Source: Methylobacillus glycogenes JCM 2850 (GTDB lineage Bacteria > Pseudomonadota > Gammaproteobacteria > Burkholderiales > Methylophilaceae). From it: a DNA stretch of 40,840 bases. Where the stretch lies: assembly GCF_000617925.1 (NCBI RefSeq), contig NZ_BAMT01000017.1:1-40840 (forward strand), read 5' to 3'. Of this stretch, positions 1 through 9,197 are shown in pieces (position 1 is the first letter of the stretch; each line of letters begins with the position of its first letter). The notes below the pieces were generated by a model. It did not search any database. It was not told the origin of the DNA and saw only the letters and a list, made by a program, of their open reading frames with translations. A program made the position numbers and the translations under genes.

Positions 1-29
1 TGCGCATCGCTTTCTCAAGCGAGCCGCGC

Positions 30-57
30 ATTCTACAGACCTTTTTGATTCGGTCAA
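30..57 (-). promoter_or_regulatory. rRNA-type sigma70 promoter, proximal copy (P2)
   Basis: Read on the minus strand, a -35 box TTGACC (52-57) and a -10 box TAGAAT (30-35) are separated by 16 bases. A GCGC discriminator follows the -10, and the leader then forms a small hairpin (TCGCTT / AAGCGA). An A/T-rich stretch lies just upstream of the -35. A GC-rich discriminator and A/T-rich upstream element are typical of stringently controlled rRNA promoters. The gene it drives lies beyond position 1. The tyrS neighbour makes a 16S-23S-5S operon the likely target, because this order is known from Pseudomonas. Confidence 0.75.
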
Positions 58-114
58 GAAGATTTTTTAACTGCTTAATCTTCGTTGCTGGCTCGCCGTT
101 GAAGCGAGGTGCGC

Positions 115-142
115 ATTCTACGCACCCAGGAAATTTGGTCAA
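115..142 (-). promoter_or_regulatory. rRNA-type sigma70 promoter, distal copy (P1)
   Basis: On the minus strand, TTGACC (137-142), a 16-base spacer and TAGAAT (115-120) repeat the architecture of the second promoter 85 bases downstream. The -35, spacer length, -10 and GCGC discriminator are the same, and a CTCGC/GCGAG hairpin follows in the leader. The sequence upstream of the -35 (about 143-180) is A/T-rich and could be an UP element. Two near-identical promoters in tandem are the usual arrangement in front of rRNA operons. The operon itself is outside the window. Confidence 0.75.
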
Positions 143-191
143 GGGTTTTACGCGGCTGTTACAAAATAATTACATTTACACCCTAAACCAA

Positions 192-215
192 GCGATGTCA
201 TCAGATTCACATCGC
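192..215 (-). terminator. possible tyrS terminator hairpin
   Basis: GCGATGT (192-198) and ACATCGC (209-215) form a 7-bp perfect stem with a 10-base loop, 28 bases past the tyrS stop and before the rRNA promoters. The sequence after the stem on the minus strand (TTGGTTTAGGG) is only weakly T-rich, so intrinsic termination is uncertain. Confidence 0.35.
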
Positions 216-243
216 CAAAACATACTTATATATGTGCTGGTTT

Positions 244-1446
244 TTATCCTTGCTTGATGGTGATCTTGGCAAACTTGCGTTTACCTACTTGCGCCACCAC
301 CACACTACCCGCCGCCAGCGATAAAGCTTTGTCGCTGACCTTTTCACTATCAAGTTTAACGCCACCCTGCTCTATCATTCTGATGGCTTCAGAGGTGCTG
401 GCTACTAATCCTGCTTGCTTGAGTAAGGCACCAATCGCAATATTGGCATCTGCAATATTGATAGTAAGCTCGGCAATATCATCCGGCACGCCGCCCTTGG
501 CGCGCAGTTCGAAATCCGCCAAGGCGTCTTCCGCCGCTTGGCGATTATGGAAGCGCGCGACAATTTCCTGGGCAAACCTTACTTTGGTAGTGCGTGGGTT
601 CTCACCTGCCGCGACAGCCTCACGCCATTGCGCGATGGTGGCCAGCGATTCAAATGACAGCAATTCAATATAACGCCACATCAAATCATCAGACACAGAC
701 ATGAGCTTGCTGAAGATGGTGTTGGCAGGTTCCGCGATACCTATATAGTTACCCAGAGACTTGGACATCTTGTTGACGCCATCTAGGCCTTCAAGCAAAG
801 GCACGGTCAGTACTGATTGCGGTGCGTGACCATAATGCTTTTGCAACTCCCTACCCATTAATAGGTTAAAGCGCTGGTCTGTGCCTCCCAACTCTATATC
901 TGCCTTCAGCGCTACAGAGTCATAGCCTTGCAACAAGGGATAGAGGAATTCATGTATGGCAATAGGCTGGTTACTCTTATAGCGCTTTTCAAAATCATCG
1001 CGCTCCAGCATACGCGCTACTGTGTGGGTAGACGCCAACTTAAGCATGCCTGCCGCACCCAATTCATTCATCCAGGTTGAGTTGAACACAACTTCTGTCT
1101 GTTCGGGCTTGAGTATCTTGAACACCTGCTCCTGATAGGTCAGCGCATTCTGTTGCACTTGCTCAGCGGTCAAGGGTGGACGCGTGACGCTTTTGCCACT
1201 GGGGTCGCCTATCATGCCGGTGAAGTCACCAATCAAGAACAAGACCTGGTGACCAAGATCCTGGAACTGACGCAATTTGTTGATCAGCACTGCGTGACCC
1301 AGATGCAAATCTGGTGCCGTGGGGTCAAATCCGGCCTTGACCCTGAGCGGGGTGCCAGTCTTCAGTTTTTCTACAAGTTCTTGCTCTCCAATAAGGTCAT
1401 CAATCCCTCGTTTGATCAATGCAAGACTGTCATTCAAATTGGCCAT
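244..1446 (-). CDS. tyrS: tyrosyl-tRNA synthetase
   Basis: The protein attaches tyrosine to tRNA-Tyr in the cytosol. The 400-residue product has the class I signatures: HLGH at residues 48-51 and KMSKS at 226-230. The [14 protein letters not shown] segment lies at about 73-86, the tyrosine-binding region follows (GGTDQRFN, about 187-194), and an S4-like RNA-binding domain sits at the C-terminus. Length and motifs fit the shorter TyrRS type of proteobacteria. The start is ATG, with no strong Shine-Dalgarno visible. The gene is divergent from the M23 peptidase gene, and rRNA promoters lie downstream on the same strand. It is intact. Confidence 0.97.
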   Translation of the reverse strand: MANLNDSLALIKRGIDDLIGEQELVEKLKTGTPLRVKAGFDPTAPDLHLGHAVLINKLRQFQDLGHQVLFLIGDFTGMIGDPSGKSVTRPPLTAEQVQQNALTYQEQVFKILKPEQTEVVFNSTWMNELGAAGMLKLASTHTVARMLERDDFEKRYKSNQPIAIHEFLYPLLQGYDSVALKADIELGGTDQRFNLLMGRELQKHYGHAPQSVLTVPLLEGLDGVNKMSKSLGNYIGIAEPANTIFSKLMSVSDDLMWRYIELLSFESLATIAQWREAVAAGENPRTTKVRFAQEIVARFHNRQAAEDALADFELRAKGGVPDDIAELTINIADANIAIGALLKQAGLVASTSEAIRMIEQGGVKLDSEKVSDKALSLAAGSVVVAQVGKRKFAKITIKQG

Positions 1447-1552
1447 ATCTGATTAATATCCGTATCTTATGTGCAGCTTTGCCTTCACCATGCCAAATTT
1501 TTCTGTTAGCATGCCCCATCGTTGATTTGAAACAGTAATGAGGTAGCGACCA

Positions 1553-2899
1553 GTGCAGCAAACTGAGCAAAGCAATAAAACGATTATTTTAGCGCAAAAC
1601 CCAGCATTAAAAGAACGTAAACTACGCCTGCGTTGGTTGCTTGCCATTTCCAGCCTCCCACTCTTCGGCATCATTACTGCCTTCGGTATTGCACCACAAA
1701 CCAGCACCCAAGATATCGCCATCTCGACCATCGTCGAGGAAATCGAACTTCCCGAACTCAGCACCCCTTTAGTCAGTGAGAATCTGGAAAACCAGAACTA
1801 CTGGCAGGCTGATCAAGTACGCCGAGATGACACATTGGCCAGCTTGATGTCCAGACTGAACGTACAAAATGCTGAAGCGCTGGATTTCCTGCGCCGCAAT
1901 CCAGAAGCCAGTGCCTTGGCATCACAGTTACGCCCAGGCCGCGCCATTCAGGCCCAAGTCAATGCCAATGGCGAGTTGCTTAAGCTGCAATATCAACTTA
2001 GCCCATCTGCCACGCTGACCATAGAGCGTACCGACTCTGGTTATCAGGCCAAGACTGGCGAACCTGTGTTGGAAACTCATAGTGTTCTGAAGACTGCAGA
2101 AATCCGCAGCTCTTTGTTTGCAGCGACTGATGCTGCCGATATTCCTGACTCAATTGCCATTCAGATGGCGGAGATTTTCTCTTCCGATATCGATTTCCAT
2201 TCTGACCTGCGCAAGGGTGATCGCTTCGTCGTGATTTATGAAGCCAGGTATGACAATGGCAATCTGGTCAATACTGGCCAAGTATTGGCTGCTGAGTTCA
2301 CCAATCAAGGTAAAACCTACAAAGCGGTGATGTACCGCAGCCCAGAAGGCAAAGTGGCTTACTACACGCCTGAAGGCAAGAGCTTGCACAAGTCCTTCCT
2401 GCGCTCCCCTCTCGAATTCACACGTATCAGTTCCGGCTTTACCATGGGCCGCTTCCATCCTGTACTGCAAAAAATGCGCGCGCATAAAGGCGTGGATCTT
2501 GCAGCACCAACTGGCACCCGCATCAAGGCACCTGCTGATGGTGTGGTGAGCTTTGTCGGCGTCAAGGGTGGCTATGGCAATGTTATCTATTTGCAGCACG
2601 CCAGTGGCGTCAGCACCGTGTATGGCCACCTGTCGCGCTTTACTCCAGGTTTACGTAGCGGCATGAAGGTGTCTCAGGGCGATATCATCGGCTTTGTCGG
2701 CATGACAGGCATGGCCACAGGCCCGCATTTGCACTATGAATTCCTGCTTAATGGCGTTCATCGCGACCCACTCAAGGTTGCCTTGCCAGCTGCCCTGCCT
2801 ATTGCTCCTCAGTACAAGGCCGATTTCCTGGCTCATAGCAGCAACCTGAGCGCCCAGTTACGCCTGCTCAGCGCAAGTGCTGTTGCTTCGCTTGATTAG
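1553..2899 (+). CDS. M23 family murein endopeptidase (MepM-like)
   Basis: This is a predicted membrane-anchored peptidoglycan hydrolase that would act in the periplasm. The 448-residue protein has one N-terminal membrane segment (about residues 25-43) after a basic stretch. A LysM/OapA-like region follows (about 75-170), then a linker, then the M23 domain (about 305-410). The zinc ligands are visible as HKGVD (His about 311, Asp about 315) and the HLHYEF motif near 391-396. The start is GTG, chosen because the upstream ATG runs straight into a stop and a GAGG lies about 10 bases before the GTG. The stop overlaps the anmK start by one base (TAGTG), so the two are probably translationally coupled. 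Together they suggest murein remodelling and muropeptide recycling. Confidence 0.93.
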   Translation: MQQTEQSNKTIILAQNPALKERKLRLRWLLAISSLPLFGIITAFGIAPQTSTQDIAISTIVEEIELPELSTPLVSENLENQNYWQADQVRRDDTLASLMSRLNVQNAEALDFLRRNPEASALASQLRPGRAIQAQVNANGELLKLQYQLSPSATLTIERTDSGYQAKTGEPVLETHSVLKTAEIRSSLFAATDAADIPDSIAIQMAEIFSSDIDFHSDLRKGDRFVVIYEARYDNGNLVNTGQVLAAEFTNQGKTYKAVMYRSPEGKVAYYTPEGKSLHKSFLRSPLEFTRISSGFTMGRFHPVLQKMRAHKGVDLAAPTGTRIKAPADGVVSFVGVKGGYGNVIYLQHASGVSTVYGHLSRFTPGLRSGMKVSQGDIIGFVGMTGMATGPHLHYEFLLNGVHRDPLKVALPAALPIAPQYKADFLAHSSNLSAQLRLLSASAVASLD

Positions 2900-3996
2900 T
2901 GCCGAGCGAGTTATTCATAGGCCTGATGTCAGGCACCAGCCTGGATGGTGTTGACAGTGTCATAGCAGAAGTGGCTGATCAGCACTGCCAGGTGTTGCAT
3001 CAGCACTTCACTCCCTACCCCGAGTCTTTGCGTGACCAGTTATTGCTACTGCATCATCCCAGCCATAATGAGTTAGAACTCACCGCCCTCACCGCGAATA
3101 CCTTGTCTAGGCTTTATGCCGAGAACGTCAGCGAGTTGCTCGCGCTATCCGACACACCCGCCAGTCAAATTCAGGCAATGGGTTGCCACGGGCAAACCAT
3201 ACGCCATAGACCCGAGCTCGGTTTTACATTGCAAATTGGCAACCCCGCACTGCTCGCTGAATTAACTGGCATCACCACGATTGCCGATTTTCGCAGCCGT
3301 GATATTGCTGCTGGCGGCCACGGCGCGCCTCTGGTGCCTGCATTCCATGCCGCTATGTTTTCTCACCCGCAGTTGCATCGCGTGGTATTGAATATAGGCG
3401 GCATCGCCAACCTCAGCGATTTACCGCCTAATGGCAAGGTCACCGGCTTTGATACTGGCCCCGGCAATATGCTGCTGGATGCCTGGATAGGGCTGCACCA
3501 AGGCTTGCGGTATGACGTAGATGGAGCATGGGCAGCGAGTGGCGTGGTATTGCCCGAGCTACTACAAACCATGCTCAGCCATCCTTATTTCCAGGCAGCA
3601 CCTCCAAAAAGCACAGGCCGGGATCTGTTCAACCTAGCCTGGCTGGAGACACTGTTACAGCCAGGTCAATACCGCCCTGAAGATGTGCAACGCACACTGT
3701 TGGAGCTTAGCGCCGTTTCCATTGCCTCAGCAGTGTCACAACATTGCGCTAACGTACAAGAGCTATATGTATGTGGCGGAGGGGCTTATAATGGCGTTTT
3801 GATGCAACGCTTGCAGCAACTGCTTCAGCCTGCAACAATCCAGACTAGCGATGTGCTGGGGATTACCGTCAATACCATGGAGGCAGCCGCCTTTGCCTGG
3901 TTGGCAAGACAAGCACTCTATCGCTTGCCCGGCAATCTTCCCGATGTCACCGGTGCGCAAGGTCATAGAATACTTGGCGCAGTTTATGCTGCATGA
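2899..3996 (+). CDS. anmK: anhydro-N-acetylmuramic acid kinase
   Basis: AnmK phosphorylates and opens 1,6-anhydro-N-acetylmuramic acid released during cell-wall turnover, giving MurNAc-6-phosphate. The 365-residue product begins with the family signature GLMSGTSLDGVD (about residues 8-19). It also has GHGAPLVPAFH, NIGGIANLSD and GFDTGPGN, the sugar-kinase phosphate-binding and catalytic segments. The start is GTG overlapping the stop of the upstream peptidase gene; a later ATG would cut into the signature motif. Pairing with a murein hydrolase fits a recycling role. It is intact, with typical length. Confidence 0.96.
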   Translation: MPSELFIGLMSGTSLDGVDSVIAEVADQHCQVLHQHFTPYPESLRDQLLLLHHPSHNELELTALTANTLSRLYAENVSELLALSDTPASQIQAMGCHGQTIRHRPELGFTLQIGNPALLAELTGITTIADFRSRDIAAGGHGAPLVPAFHAAMFSHPQLHRVVLNIGGIANLSDLPPNGKVTGFDTGPGNMLLDAWIGLHQGLRYDVDGAWAASGVVLPELLQTMLSHPYFQAAPPKSTGRDLFNLAWLETLLQPGQYRPEDVQRTLLELSAVSIASAVSQHCANVQELYVCGGGAYNGVLMQRLQQLLQPATIQTSDVLGITVNTMEAAAFAWLARQALYRLPGNLPDVTGAQGHRILGAVYAA

Positions 3997-4041
3997 AGCT
4001 GAGTAAGCGCACAGCAACCGTTCAACCTTAGATTCCAGAAT

Positions 4042-5333
4042 ATGAAACCTAGCAAAGTCACACTTACTTTCGACGATGGTTCCGCACCTATCGAACTTCC
4101 TATCCTGCAAGGTGAGCTTGGCCCCAGCGTCATTGATATCCGCTCTCTGGGCAAGCATGGCTATTTCACTTATGACCCCGGTTTTCTTTCAACGGCGTCC
4201 TGTGATTCCAATATCACCTTTATTGATGGCGAAGAAGGTTTGCTGTTCTATCGCGGCTACCCCATAGAGCAATTGGCCGAGCATTCTGACTTTATGGAAG
4301 TCAGCTATCTGCTGCTGCATGGCGAATTGCCTAATGCAGAGGAAAAAGCCAAGTTCACCAATACCATCACGCGCCACAGCATGGTGCATGATCAGCTGAC
4401 CCACATCTTCCGCGGTTTTCGCCGTGATGCACACCCTATGGCGGTCATGGTCGGTGTGGTTGGCTCTATGTCGGCCTTCTACCATGAAGCCATAGATGTC
4501 AGCGACCCCAAGAATCGTGAGTTCGCCGCACATAGATTATTGGCCAAGGTCCCTACCATTGCGGCCTGGAGCTATAAGTACAATGTAGGCCAGCCCTTTA
4601 TGTACCCGAAAAATCGCTTCAATTATGCTGAGAACTTCATGCATATGATGTTTGCGACGCCTTGTGAGGACTATGAACCCAATCCGATTCTATCCAAGGC
4701 TTTCGAGCGCATTCTGATTCTGCATGCTGATCACGAGCAAAATGCCTCGACTTCGACTGTACGCCTGGCAGGTTCCAGCGGAGCCAATCCATTTGCCTGT
4801 GTCGCTGCGGGTATAGCTTCTTTATGGGGCCCGGCTCACGGTGGTGCCAATGAAGCCACCTTGAAGATGCTGGAAGAAATTGGCGATGTCAGCCGTATAG
4901 GTGAATTCATCAACCGCGCCAAGGATAAAACCGATTCTTTCCGTCTGATGGGCTTTGGTCACCGCGTCTATCGCAATATGGACCCGCGCGCTGCCATCAT
5001 GCGCCAAACCTGCCACCAGGTACTGGATGAGCTGGGTCTGCATGATGACCCTATGTTCAAGCTGGCCTTGGAACTGGAAAAGATTGCGCTGGAAGATGAT
5101 TATTTCGTCACACGCCAGCTTTATCCCAATGTCGATTTCTACTCCGGCATTGTGATGCGTGCCATGGGCATCCCCAACTCCATGTTCACCGCCATCTTTG
5201 CGCTGGCACGTACTGTGGGCTGGGTAGCACAATGGAATGAGATGATGTCGGACCAGGTTCCAAGATTGGCCGTCCACGCCAACTGTACACTGGCCCACAT
5301 CGTCGTGACTTTGTACCGCTGCAAAATCGTTAA
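4042..5333 (+). CDS. gltA: citrate synthase (frameshifted near the 3' end)
   Basis: GltA condenses acetyl-CoA and oxaloacetate to citrate. The hexameric-type signature is clear: [20 protein letters not shown] with the catalytic His region, [11 protein letters not shown], and [14 protein letters not shown]. The open frame runs on to 5409 with a nonsense tail. One missing C at about 5247 (GACCCAGG read as GACCAGG) explains this. Restoring it gives [16 protein letters not shown] and a stop at 5331-5333, a normal end for this family and about 430 residues. I treat the shift as probable sequencing error. The gene stands alone, with a strong terminator behind it, and converges on erpA. In methylotrophs with an open TCA cycle it would serve biosynthesis; that part is inference. 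Confidence 0.93.
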
Positions 5334-5360
5334 TCAAGCGTTGCAAGCAGCAGTAATGCA

Positions 5361-5385
5361 AAAGGGGCCGAAAGGCCCCTTTTTA
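5361..5385. terminator. bidirectional intrinsic terminator between gltA and erpA
   Basis: AAAGGGGCC-GAAA-GGCCCCTTT forms a perfect GC-rich stem with a GAAA tetraloop. It is followed by T5 on the plus strand, and A-rich sequence precedes it, which gives T's on the minus strand. It lies between converging genes and can end transcripts from both sides. Confidence 0.92.
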
Positions 5386-5426
5386 TTGCCTCAGCAGGTG
5401 TGTTGCTGAGTACGAGATACTGCGGC

Positions 5427-5780
5427 TTAAGCCGAGAACGAAGAACCGCAACCGCAGGTAGTGGTAGCATTCGGATTACGAATCACGAATTGCGAACCTT
5501 GCAGGCTGTCCTGGTAATCAATTTCTGCACCCACCAGATATTGCAGGCTCATAGGATCGATCAACAGAGTGACGGTATCCTTTTGCACCTGGGTGTCATC
5601 GTCATTCACGGTTTCTTCAAAAGTGAAGCCATACTGAAAACCGGAACAACCACCGCCACTGACAAAGACGCGCAATTTCAGGTCAGGCGAGCCTTCTTCG
5701 TCTATCAGTTCCTTGACCTTGCGCGCAGCATTGTCTGTAAAGACCAAGGGGCTAGGGATTTCTTCTGTCACTGCATTCAT
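5427..5780 (-). CDS. erpA: iron-sulfur cluster insertion protein ErpA
   Basis: This A-type carrier delivers Fe-S clusters to target enzymes. The 117-residue product has the three conserved cysteines at 45 ([11 protein letters not shown]), 109 and 111 (TTCGCGSSF). The short N-terminus and the placement next to the argC/anmK block favour ErpA over IscA. The ATG is preceded by a strong AAGGAG. A good sigma70 promoter sits directly upstream, so the gene is probably transcribed on its own. It is intact. Confidence 0.95.
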   Translation of the reverse strand: MNAVTEEIPSPLVFTDNAARKVKELIDEEGSPDLKLRVFVSGGGCSGFQYGFTFEETVNDDDTQVQKDTVTLLIDPMSLQYLVGAEIDYQDSLQGSQFVIRNPNATTTCGCGSSFSA

Positions 5781-5810
5781 GATTAACTCCTTAAATTTCG
5801 TATTGAATTC

Positions 5811-5839
5811 ATTATCCTGCGCTACCCGCAGGTGGTCAA
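5811..5839 (-). promoter_or_regulatory. sigma70 promoter of erpA
   Basis: On the minus strand, TTGACC (5834-5839), a 17-base spacer and GATAAT (5811-5816) lie 31 bases before the erpA start codon. Spacing is optimal, and the site fits between the bactofilin stop and erpA. Confidence 0.72.
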
Positions 5840-5842
5840 TGC

Positions 5843-6232
5843 CTATTCGCCCTCGGCAATTGCCGCGCTCGCGTTCTCACCCATGTACACTAATTTGCCA
5901 TCAATAATGGCACCCGTATGGATTTCCAGTGACTTGTAATAAACATCACCCTGCACTCGTGACTTGGCCAGCAACTCCAAGAATTCACTAGAGCGCACAG
6001 GCCCCTGCACTTCACCATTCAAAATAATGCGCGCTACAGTGACGGCACCTTCAATGCGACCGTGCTCACTCAGCACCAACATGGCAGGAGCAGCAGCTTC
6101 ACTGACATCACCACGTATTTTGCCATCTACGCGCAAGCCACCGCTGAAACTGATATTGCCTTCAAGCCTGGTATCAGTACTGATCAGGGTATCTATCCTG
6201 GTCTGGGCTTTGTTCTTGTTTCTGGAAAACAT
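5843..6232 (-). CDS. bactofilin (polymer-forming cytoskeletal protein)
   Basis: Bactofilins self-assemble into filaments at the inner membrane and scaffold cell-shape or polar proteins. The 129-residue product has the right-handed beta-helix pattern of short repeats with recurring Gly and hydrophobic positions (about residues 18-115: [20 protein letters not shown], then [31 protein letters not shown]). Charged tails flank the domain. It lies downstream of the DUF6776 gene and upstream of erpA on the same strand, close to murein genes, which fits a cell-envelope role. The partner is unknown. It is intact. Confidence 0.9.
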   Translation of the reverse strand: MFSRNKNKAQTRIDTLISTDTRLEGNISFSGGLRVDGKIRGDVSEAAAPAMLVLSEHGRIEGAVTVARIILNGEVQGPVRSSEFLELLAKSRVQGDVYYKSLEIHTGAIIDGKLVYMGENASAAIAEGE

Positions 6233-6271
6233 GGTGAATCTCCCTATTACTTAGCTTGTACTAAGTCTGCT

Positions 6272-6982
6272 TCAGTTTGGTAGCTTCACCTGCTGGCTGA
6301 TATTGGGTTGCTTGCTACCATTTTCAAGAAAACTGACCTCAACCGCCTCTGCAGTTAAGCCCTCCGGCAGCGCGAATCCACCTTCGAGGCGCTGATAATA
6401 ACGGAATTTCACCGTAGCCTGGGCAGCATTATCCGGCGCCAACTTCAGCGGCACGCTACTTGGCTTGCCCTCACCATCCACACCGAGCAACTTGAACTGC
6501 AAATTTCCGGCCACCGGTTTGCTATGTGATCCCTGCTGCGAAAGTACCACCAGATAGCGGTAACGCCCAGTTTGTTCGGTCTTATCTATCTGCACCCGAT
6601 TCAATCGCACCCGGTCACTGCCTGCACTCTCTTCGAGTATGCTTTGATAGAAAGCCACATTTTCCTTGAGCTTGATGCTTTCTTCCTGCACCACGGCCAA
6701 TTCCCGTGCCAGATTTTCCTGGGCGGCCTTCTGCACTTGCAATTGACGCTCGGCAAACACCACTTTGCCTAGCAGCTCCCTATCCGATAACACAGGCCTG
6801 GCCACTACGGGCGGATGCAAGCCCTCGGCCACGGTCAGTTGCCAATACGCCAGCAAATAGCCCAGCGCAATCAAAATCAAAGCGGCAATCGCCTGCCAAT
6901 ACCAGGCGCGATGCGACTTGATGGCCACGCGCTTGCTGGGCTTGTTGAAATGCCGCTTAAAACGGCGCGACAAGCGCTTCAT
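6272..6982 (-). CDS. DUF6776-like single-pass membrane protein
   Basis: I recognise this 236-residue protein only as a conserved proteobacterial unknown of the DUF6776 type. A very basic N-terminus (about residues 1-25) precedes one membrane helix (about 28-48). A predicted coiled coil follows (about 68-115), then a compact beta-rich C-terminal domain (about 125-230) that should be periplasmic. The start codon follows an AAGG and lies 21 bases after the argC stop. Order argC, this gene, bactofilin suggests cotranscription. A link to the bactofilin filament is reasonable but is only inference from the neighbourhood. Confidence 0.75.
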   Translation of the reverse strand: MKRLSRRFKRHFNKPSKRVAIKSHRAWYWQAIAALILIALGYLLAYWQLTVAEGLHPPVVARPVLSDRELLGKVVFAERQLQVQKAAQENLARELAVVQEESIKLKENVAFYQSILEESAGSDRVRLNRVQIDKTEQTGRYRYLVVLSQQGSHSKPVAGNLQFKLLGVDGEGKPSSVPLKLAPDNAAQATVKFRYYQRLEGGFALPEGLTAEAVEVSFLENGSKQPNISQQVKLPN

Positions 6983-7003
6983 TGCCTTGGGCTGACCATT
7001 AAC

Positions 7004-8046
7004 TTAAGGCAGTAAGGGCACAATATTGAGGCCGGCACGCTCTTCCAGGCCAAACATAATATTCATGTTCTGTACTGCCTGACCTGCTGCACCCTTCACC
7101 AGGTTGTCGATCACGGACAGTATCACAACCGTATCGCCGCCCTGTGGCCTGTGGATGGCAATCCTGCACTGGTTGGAACCGCGTACCGAGCGCGTCTCAG
7201 GATGAGCACCAGCAGGCAACACATCCACAAAGCTTTCATTGGCATAACGCTGTTCAAACAAAGCCTGCAAATCCACTTCCTTGGTTAACCTTGCGTAGAG
7301 CGTGGCATGAATACCGCGAATCAACGGGGTCAGGTGCGGCACAAAGGTCAGCCCCACAGGCTGATCACCGCTCATGCGTACCAGACCCTGGCTGATCTCA
7401 GGTAAATGCCTGTGCCCAGCCACGCCATACGCCTTGAAATTATCTCCCGCCTCGGCAAACAAGGTATGCACCTCGCTTTACGGCCAGCACCACTGACGCC
7501 AGACTTGGCGTCGGCCACCAGGTATTGTCTATCCACAATGCCGGCTTCCAGCAAAGGCATAAAGCCCAGCTGCACCGCGGTGGGGTAACAACCAGGATTG
7601 GCAAGCAATCTGGCATTGCGTATGGCATCACGATTCTGCTCTGGCAGGCCATAGACCGCCTCTTGCAGCAATTCGGGACAGGCATGGGTCATGCCATACC
7701 ATTTCTCCCATACCGCCACATCGCGGATGCGGAAGTCAGCAGCCAGATCAATCACCCGCACCCCCTGCTCCAGCAAGGCACGGGTTTGCTGCATGGCCAC
7801 GCCGTTAGGTGTGGCAAAGAACACCACATCACATTGGCCCAGGGCAGCATCGGCAGGGTCACAGAACTTGAGATCCACATAGCCACGCAAGCTGGGATAC
7901 ATGTCCGCGACTGGCAAGCCAGCCTCACTACGCGAGGTGATGGCACTCAACTCCACATCAGGGTGCAGCGCCAGCAAGCGCAACAACTCTACCCCTGTAT
8001 ATCCAGTGCCACCGACAATACCGACCTTGATCTTCTTGCTAGCCAT
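7004..8046 (-). CDS. argC: N-acetyl-gamma-glutamyl-phosphate reductase (frameshifted)
   Basis: ArgC performs the NADPH-dependent reduction of N-acetylglutamyl phosphate in arginine synthesis. The N-terminal part shows the nucleotide-binding [17 protein letters not shown] and the catalytic cysteine in NPGCYPT. The C-terminal part shows [13 protein letters not shown] and FVPHLTP. The two halves lie in different frames and join at about 7475, where one base is missing: [11 protein letters not shown] should continue with [11 protein letters not shown]. The repaired length is about 347 residues, normal for the family. A GGAG precedes the ATG. I read the break as sequencing error. A 14-bp palindrome lies about 90 bases upstream. 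Confidence 0.92.
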
Positions 8047-8134
8047 TACTTATCTCCGAATTACGCGATTCATTACCTTGCTGTGACTTATCTTTGATGC
8101 CCTACAGCAAAGAGGTTCAATAGTATCAAATCGC

Positions 8135-8148
8135 TGCGATATATCGCA
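8135..8148. promoter_or_regulatory. 14-bp perfect palindrome upstream of argC
   Basis: TGCGATATATCGCA is self-complementary over 14 bases. It sits between the rpsI terminator and argC, with TTGATA-like and TTGAAC-like hexamers closer to the gene. It does not resemble the ArgR box. It could be an operator, but its regulator is unknown. Confidence 0.35.
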
Positions 8149-8184
8149 TATTGCCTAAATCTATTCCCGCCATCAGCCGCAAAA

Positions 8185-8215
8185 CAAAAAAGCCGCAACA
8201 AGTGCGGCTTTTTTG
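8185..8215 (-). terminator. intrinsic terminator of rplM-rpsI
   Basis: On the minus strand, AGCCGCA-CTTGT-TGCGGCT forms a 7-bp stem followed by TTTTTT, 19 bases after the rpsI stop. A-rich sequence on the other side makes it potentially bidirectional. Confidence 0.88.
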
Positions 8216-8233
8216 AATAGCAATGCGTAAAGC

Positions 8234-8626
8234 TTAGCGCTTGGAGAATTGCTTACGACGACGCGCTTTGCGCAGGCCGACTTTTTTACGTTCAACTTCA
8301 CGTGCATCACGTGTTACGAAACCTGCCTTGGACAGGGCGCTCTTCAGCGCTGCATCGTAATCGATCAGAGCACGGGTGATACCGTGACGAACTGCACCAG
8401 CTTGGCCGGACTCGCCACCACCGCTTACATTAACCAGAATGTCGAAGCTGCCTTCGTTTTCGGTCAATGCCAGTGGCTGACGCAGCACCATGCGGGAAGT
8501 CACGCGAGAGAAGTACTCATCAGCAGGCTTGTCGTTTACAACGATGTTGCCGCTACCAGACTTCAGGAAGACACGAGCTACCGAGCTTTTGCGGCGGCCA
8601 GTACCGTAGTTATATTTACCAATCAT
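8234..8626 (-). CDS. rpsI: 30S ribosomal protein S9
   Basis: S9 is a small-subunit head protein. Its C-terminal tail reaches the P-site tRNA. The 130-residue product has the typical [14 protein letters not shown] start, the [15 protein letters not shown] core and the basic [11 protein letters not shown] end whose last residues contact tRNA. It follows rplM by 12 bases, and the pair shares the promoter at 9118-9147 and the terminator after this gene. It is intact. Confidence 0.98.
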   Translation of the reverse strand: MIGKYNYGTGRRKSSVARVFLKSGSGNIVVNDKPADEYFSRVTSRMVLRQPLALTENEGSFDILVNVSGGGESGQAGAVRHGITRALIDYDAALKSALSKAGFVTRDAREVERKKVGLRKARRRKQFSKR

Positions 8627-8638
8627 CGCTGCTTATCC

Positions 8639-9079
8639 TTACGCTTGACTTTGGATTACCAATGGTTGCGGCTGTTGTGCAACATGGTCATGCTTCTCAC
8701 CAGCATACACCTTGAGCTTGCGGAACATGGCGTAACCCAGTGGGCCCTTAGGCAGCATACCCTTGACAGCTTTTTCCAGGGCACGGCCTGGGAAACGCTC
8801 TTGCATCTTGCCAAAAGTTGTTGTGGAGATACCGCCAGGGTAACCACTGTGGCGATGGTATTTCTTGTCCAGCGCCTTGTTGCCAGTGACCTTGATCTTG
8901 TCGGCATTGATCACAACGATATAATCGCCCGTATCCACGTGCGGTGTGTAAATTGTTTTGTGCTTACCACGCAGACGGTGTGCAATCTCACTCGCCAAAC
9001 GGCCCAGCACCAAATCCGTAGCATCTACTACGAACCAGTCGCGCTTTACTTCATGCGCTTTTGCAGAAAAGGTCTTCAT
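8639..9079 (-). CDS. rplM: 50S ribosomal protein L13
   Basis: L13 is an early-assembling large-subunit protein. The product shows [36 protein letters not shown] and [21 protein letters not shown] chose the ATG at 9079 ([11 protein letters not shown]) because it matches the family N-terminus; the in-frame TTG at 9091 adds four non-conserved residues. That gives 146 residues. It forms a two-gene operon with rpsI, the standard bacterial arrangement, and rplM is the promoter-proximal gene. Confidence 0.98.
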   Translation of the reverse strand: MKTFSAKAHEVKRDWFVVDATDLVLGRLASEIAHRLRGKHKTIYTPHVDTGDYIVVINADKIKVTGNKALDKKYHRHSGYPGGISTTTFGKMQERFPGRALEKAVKGMLPKGPLGYAMFRKLKVYAGEKHDHVAQQPQPLVIQSQA

Positions 9080-9117
9080 CGGACAAACCAATATTCGCTG
9101 AAAAAATTAAGAGGCGG

Positions 9118-9147
9118 ATTGTAAGCTAGACTTTCCCGCCTTGTCAA
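9118..9147 (-). promoter_or_regulatory. sigma70 promoter of rplM-rpsI
   Basis: On the minus strand, a consensus TTGACA (9142-9147), an 18-base spacer and TACAAT (9118-9123) lie 38 bases before the rplM ATG. This is among the closest matches to consensus in the window, as expected for a ribosomal protein operon. Confidence 0.85.
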
Positions 9148-9197
9148 ACATTTATCGGGCAAATTATCCAATCAGCATCAATACTTAAATTGCCGCG

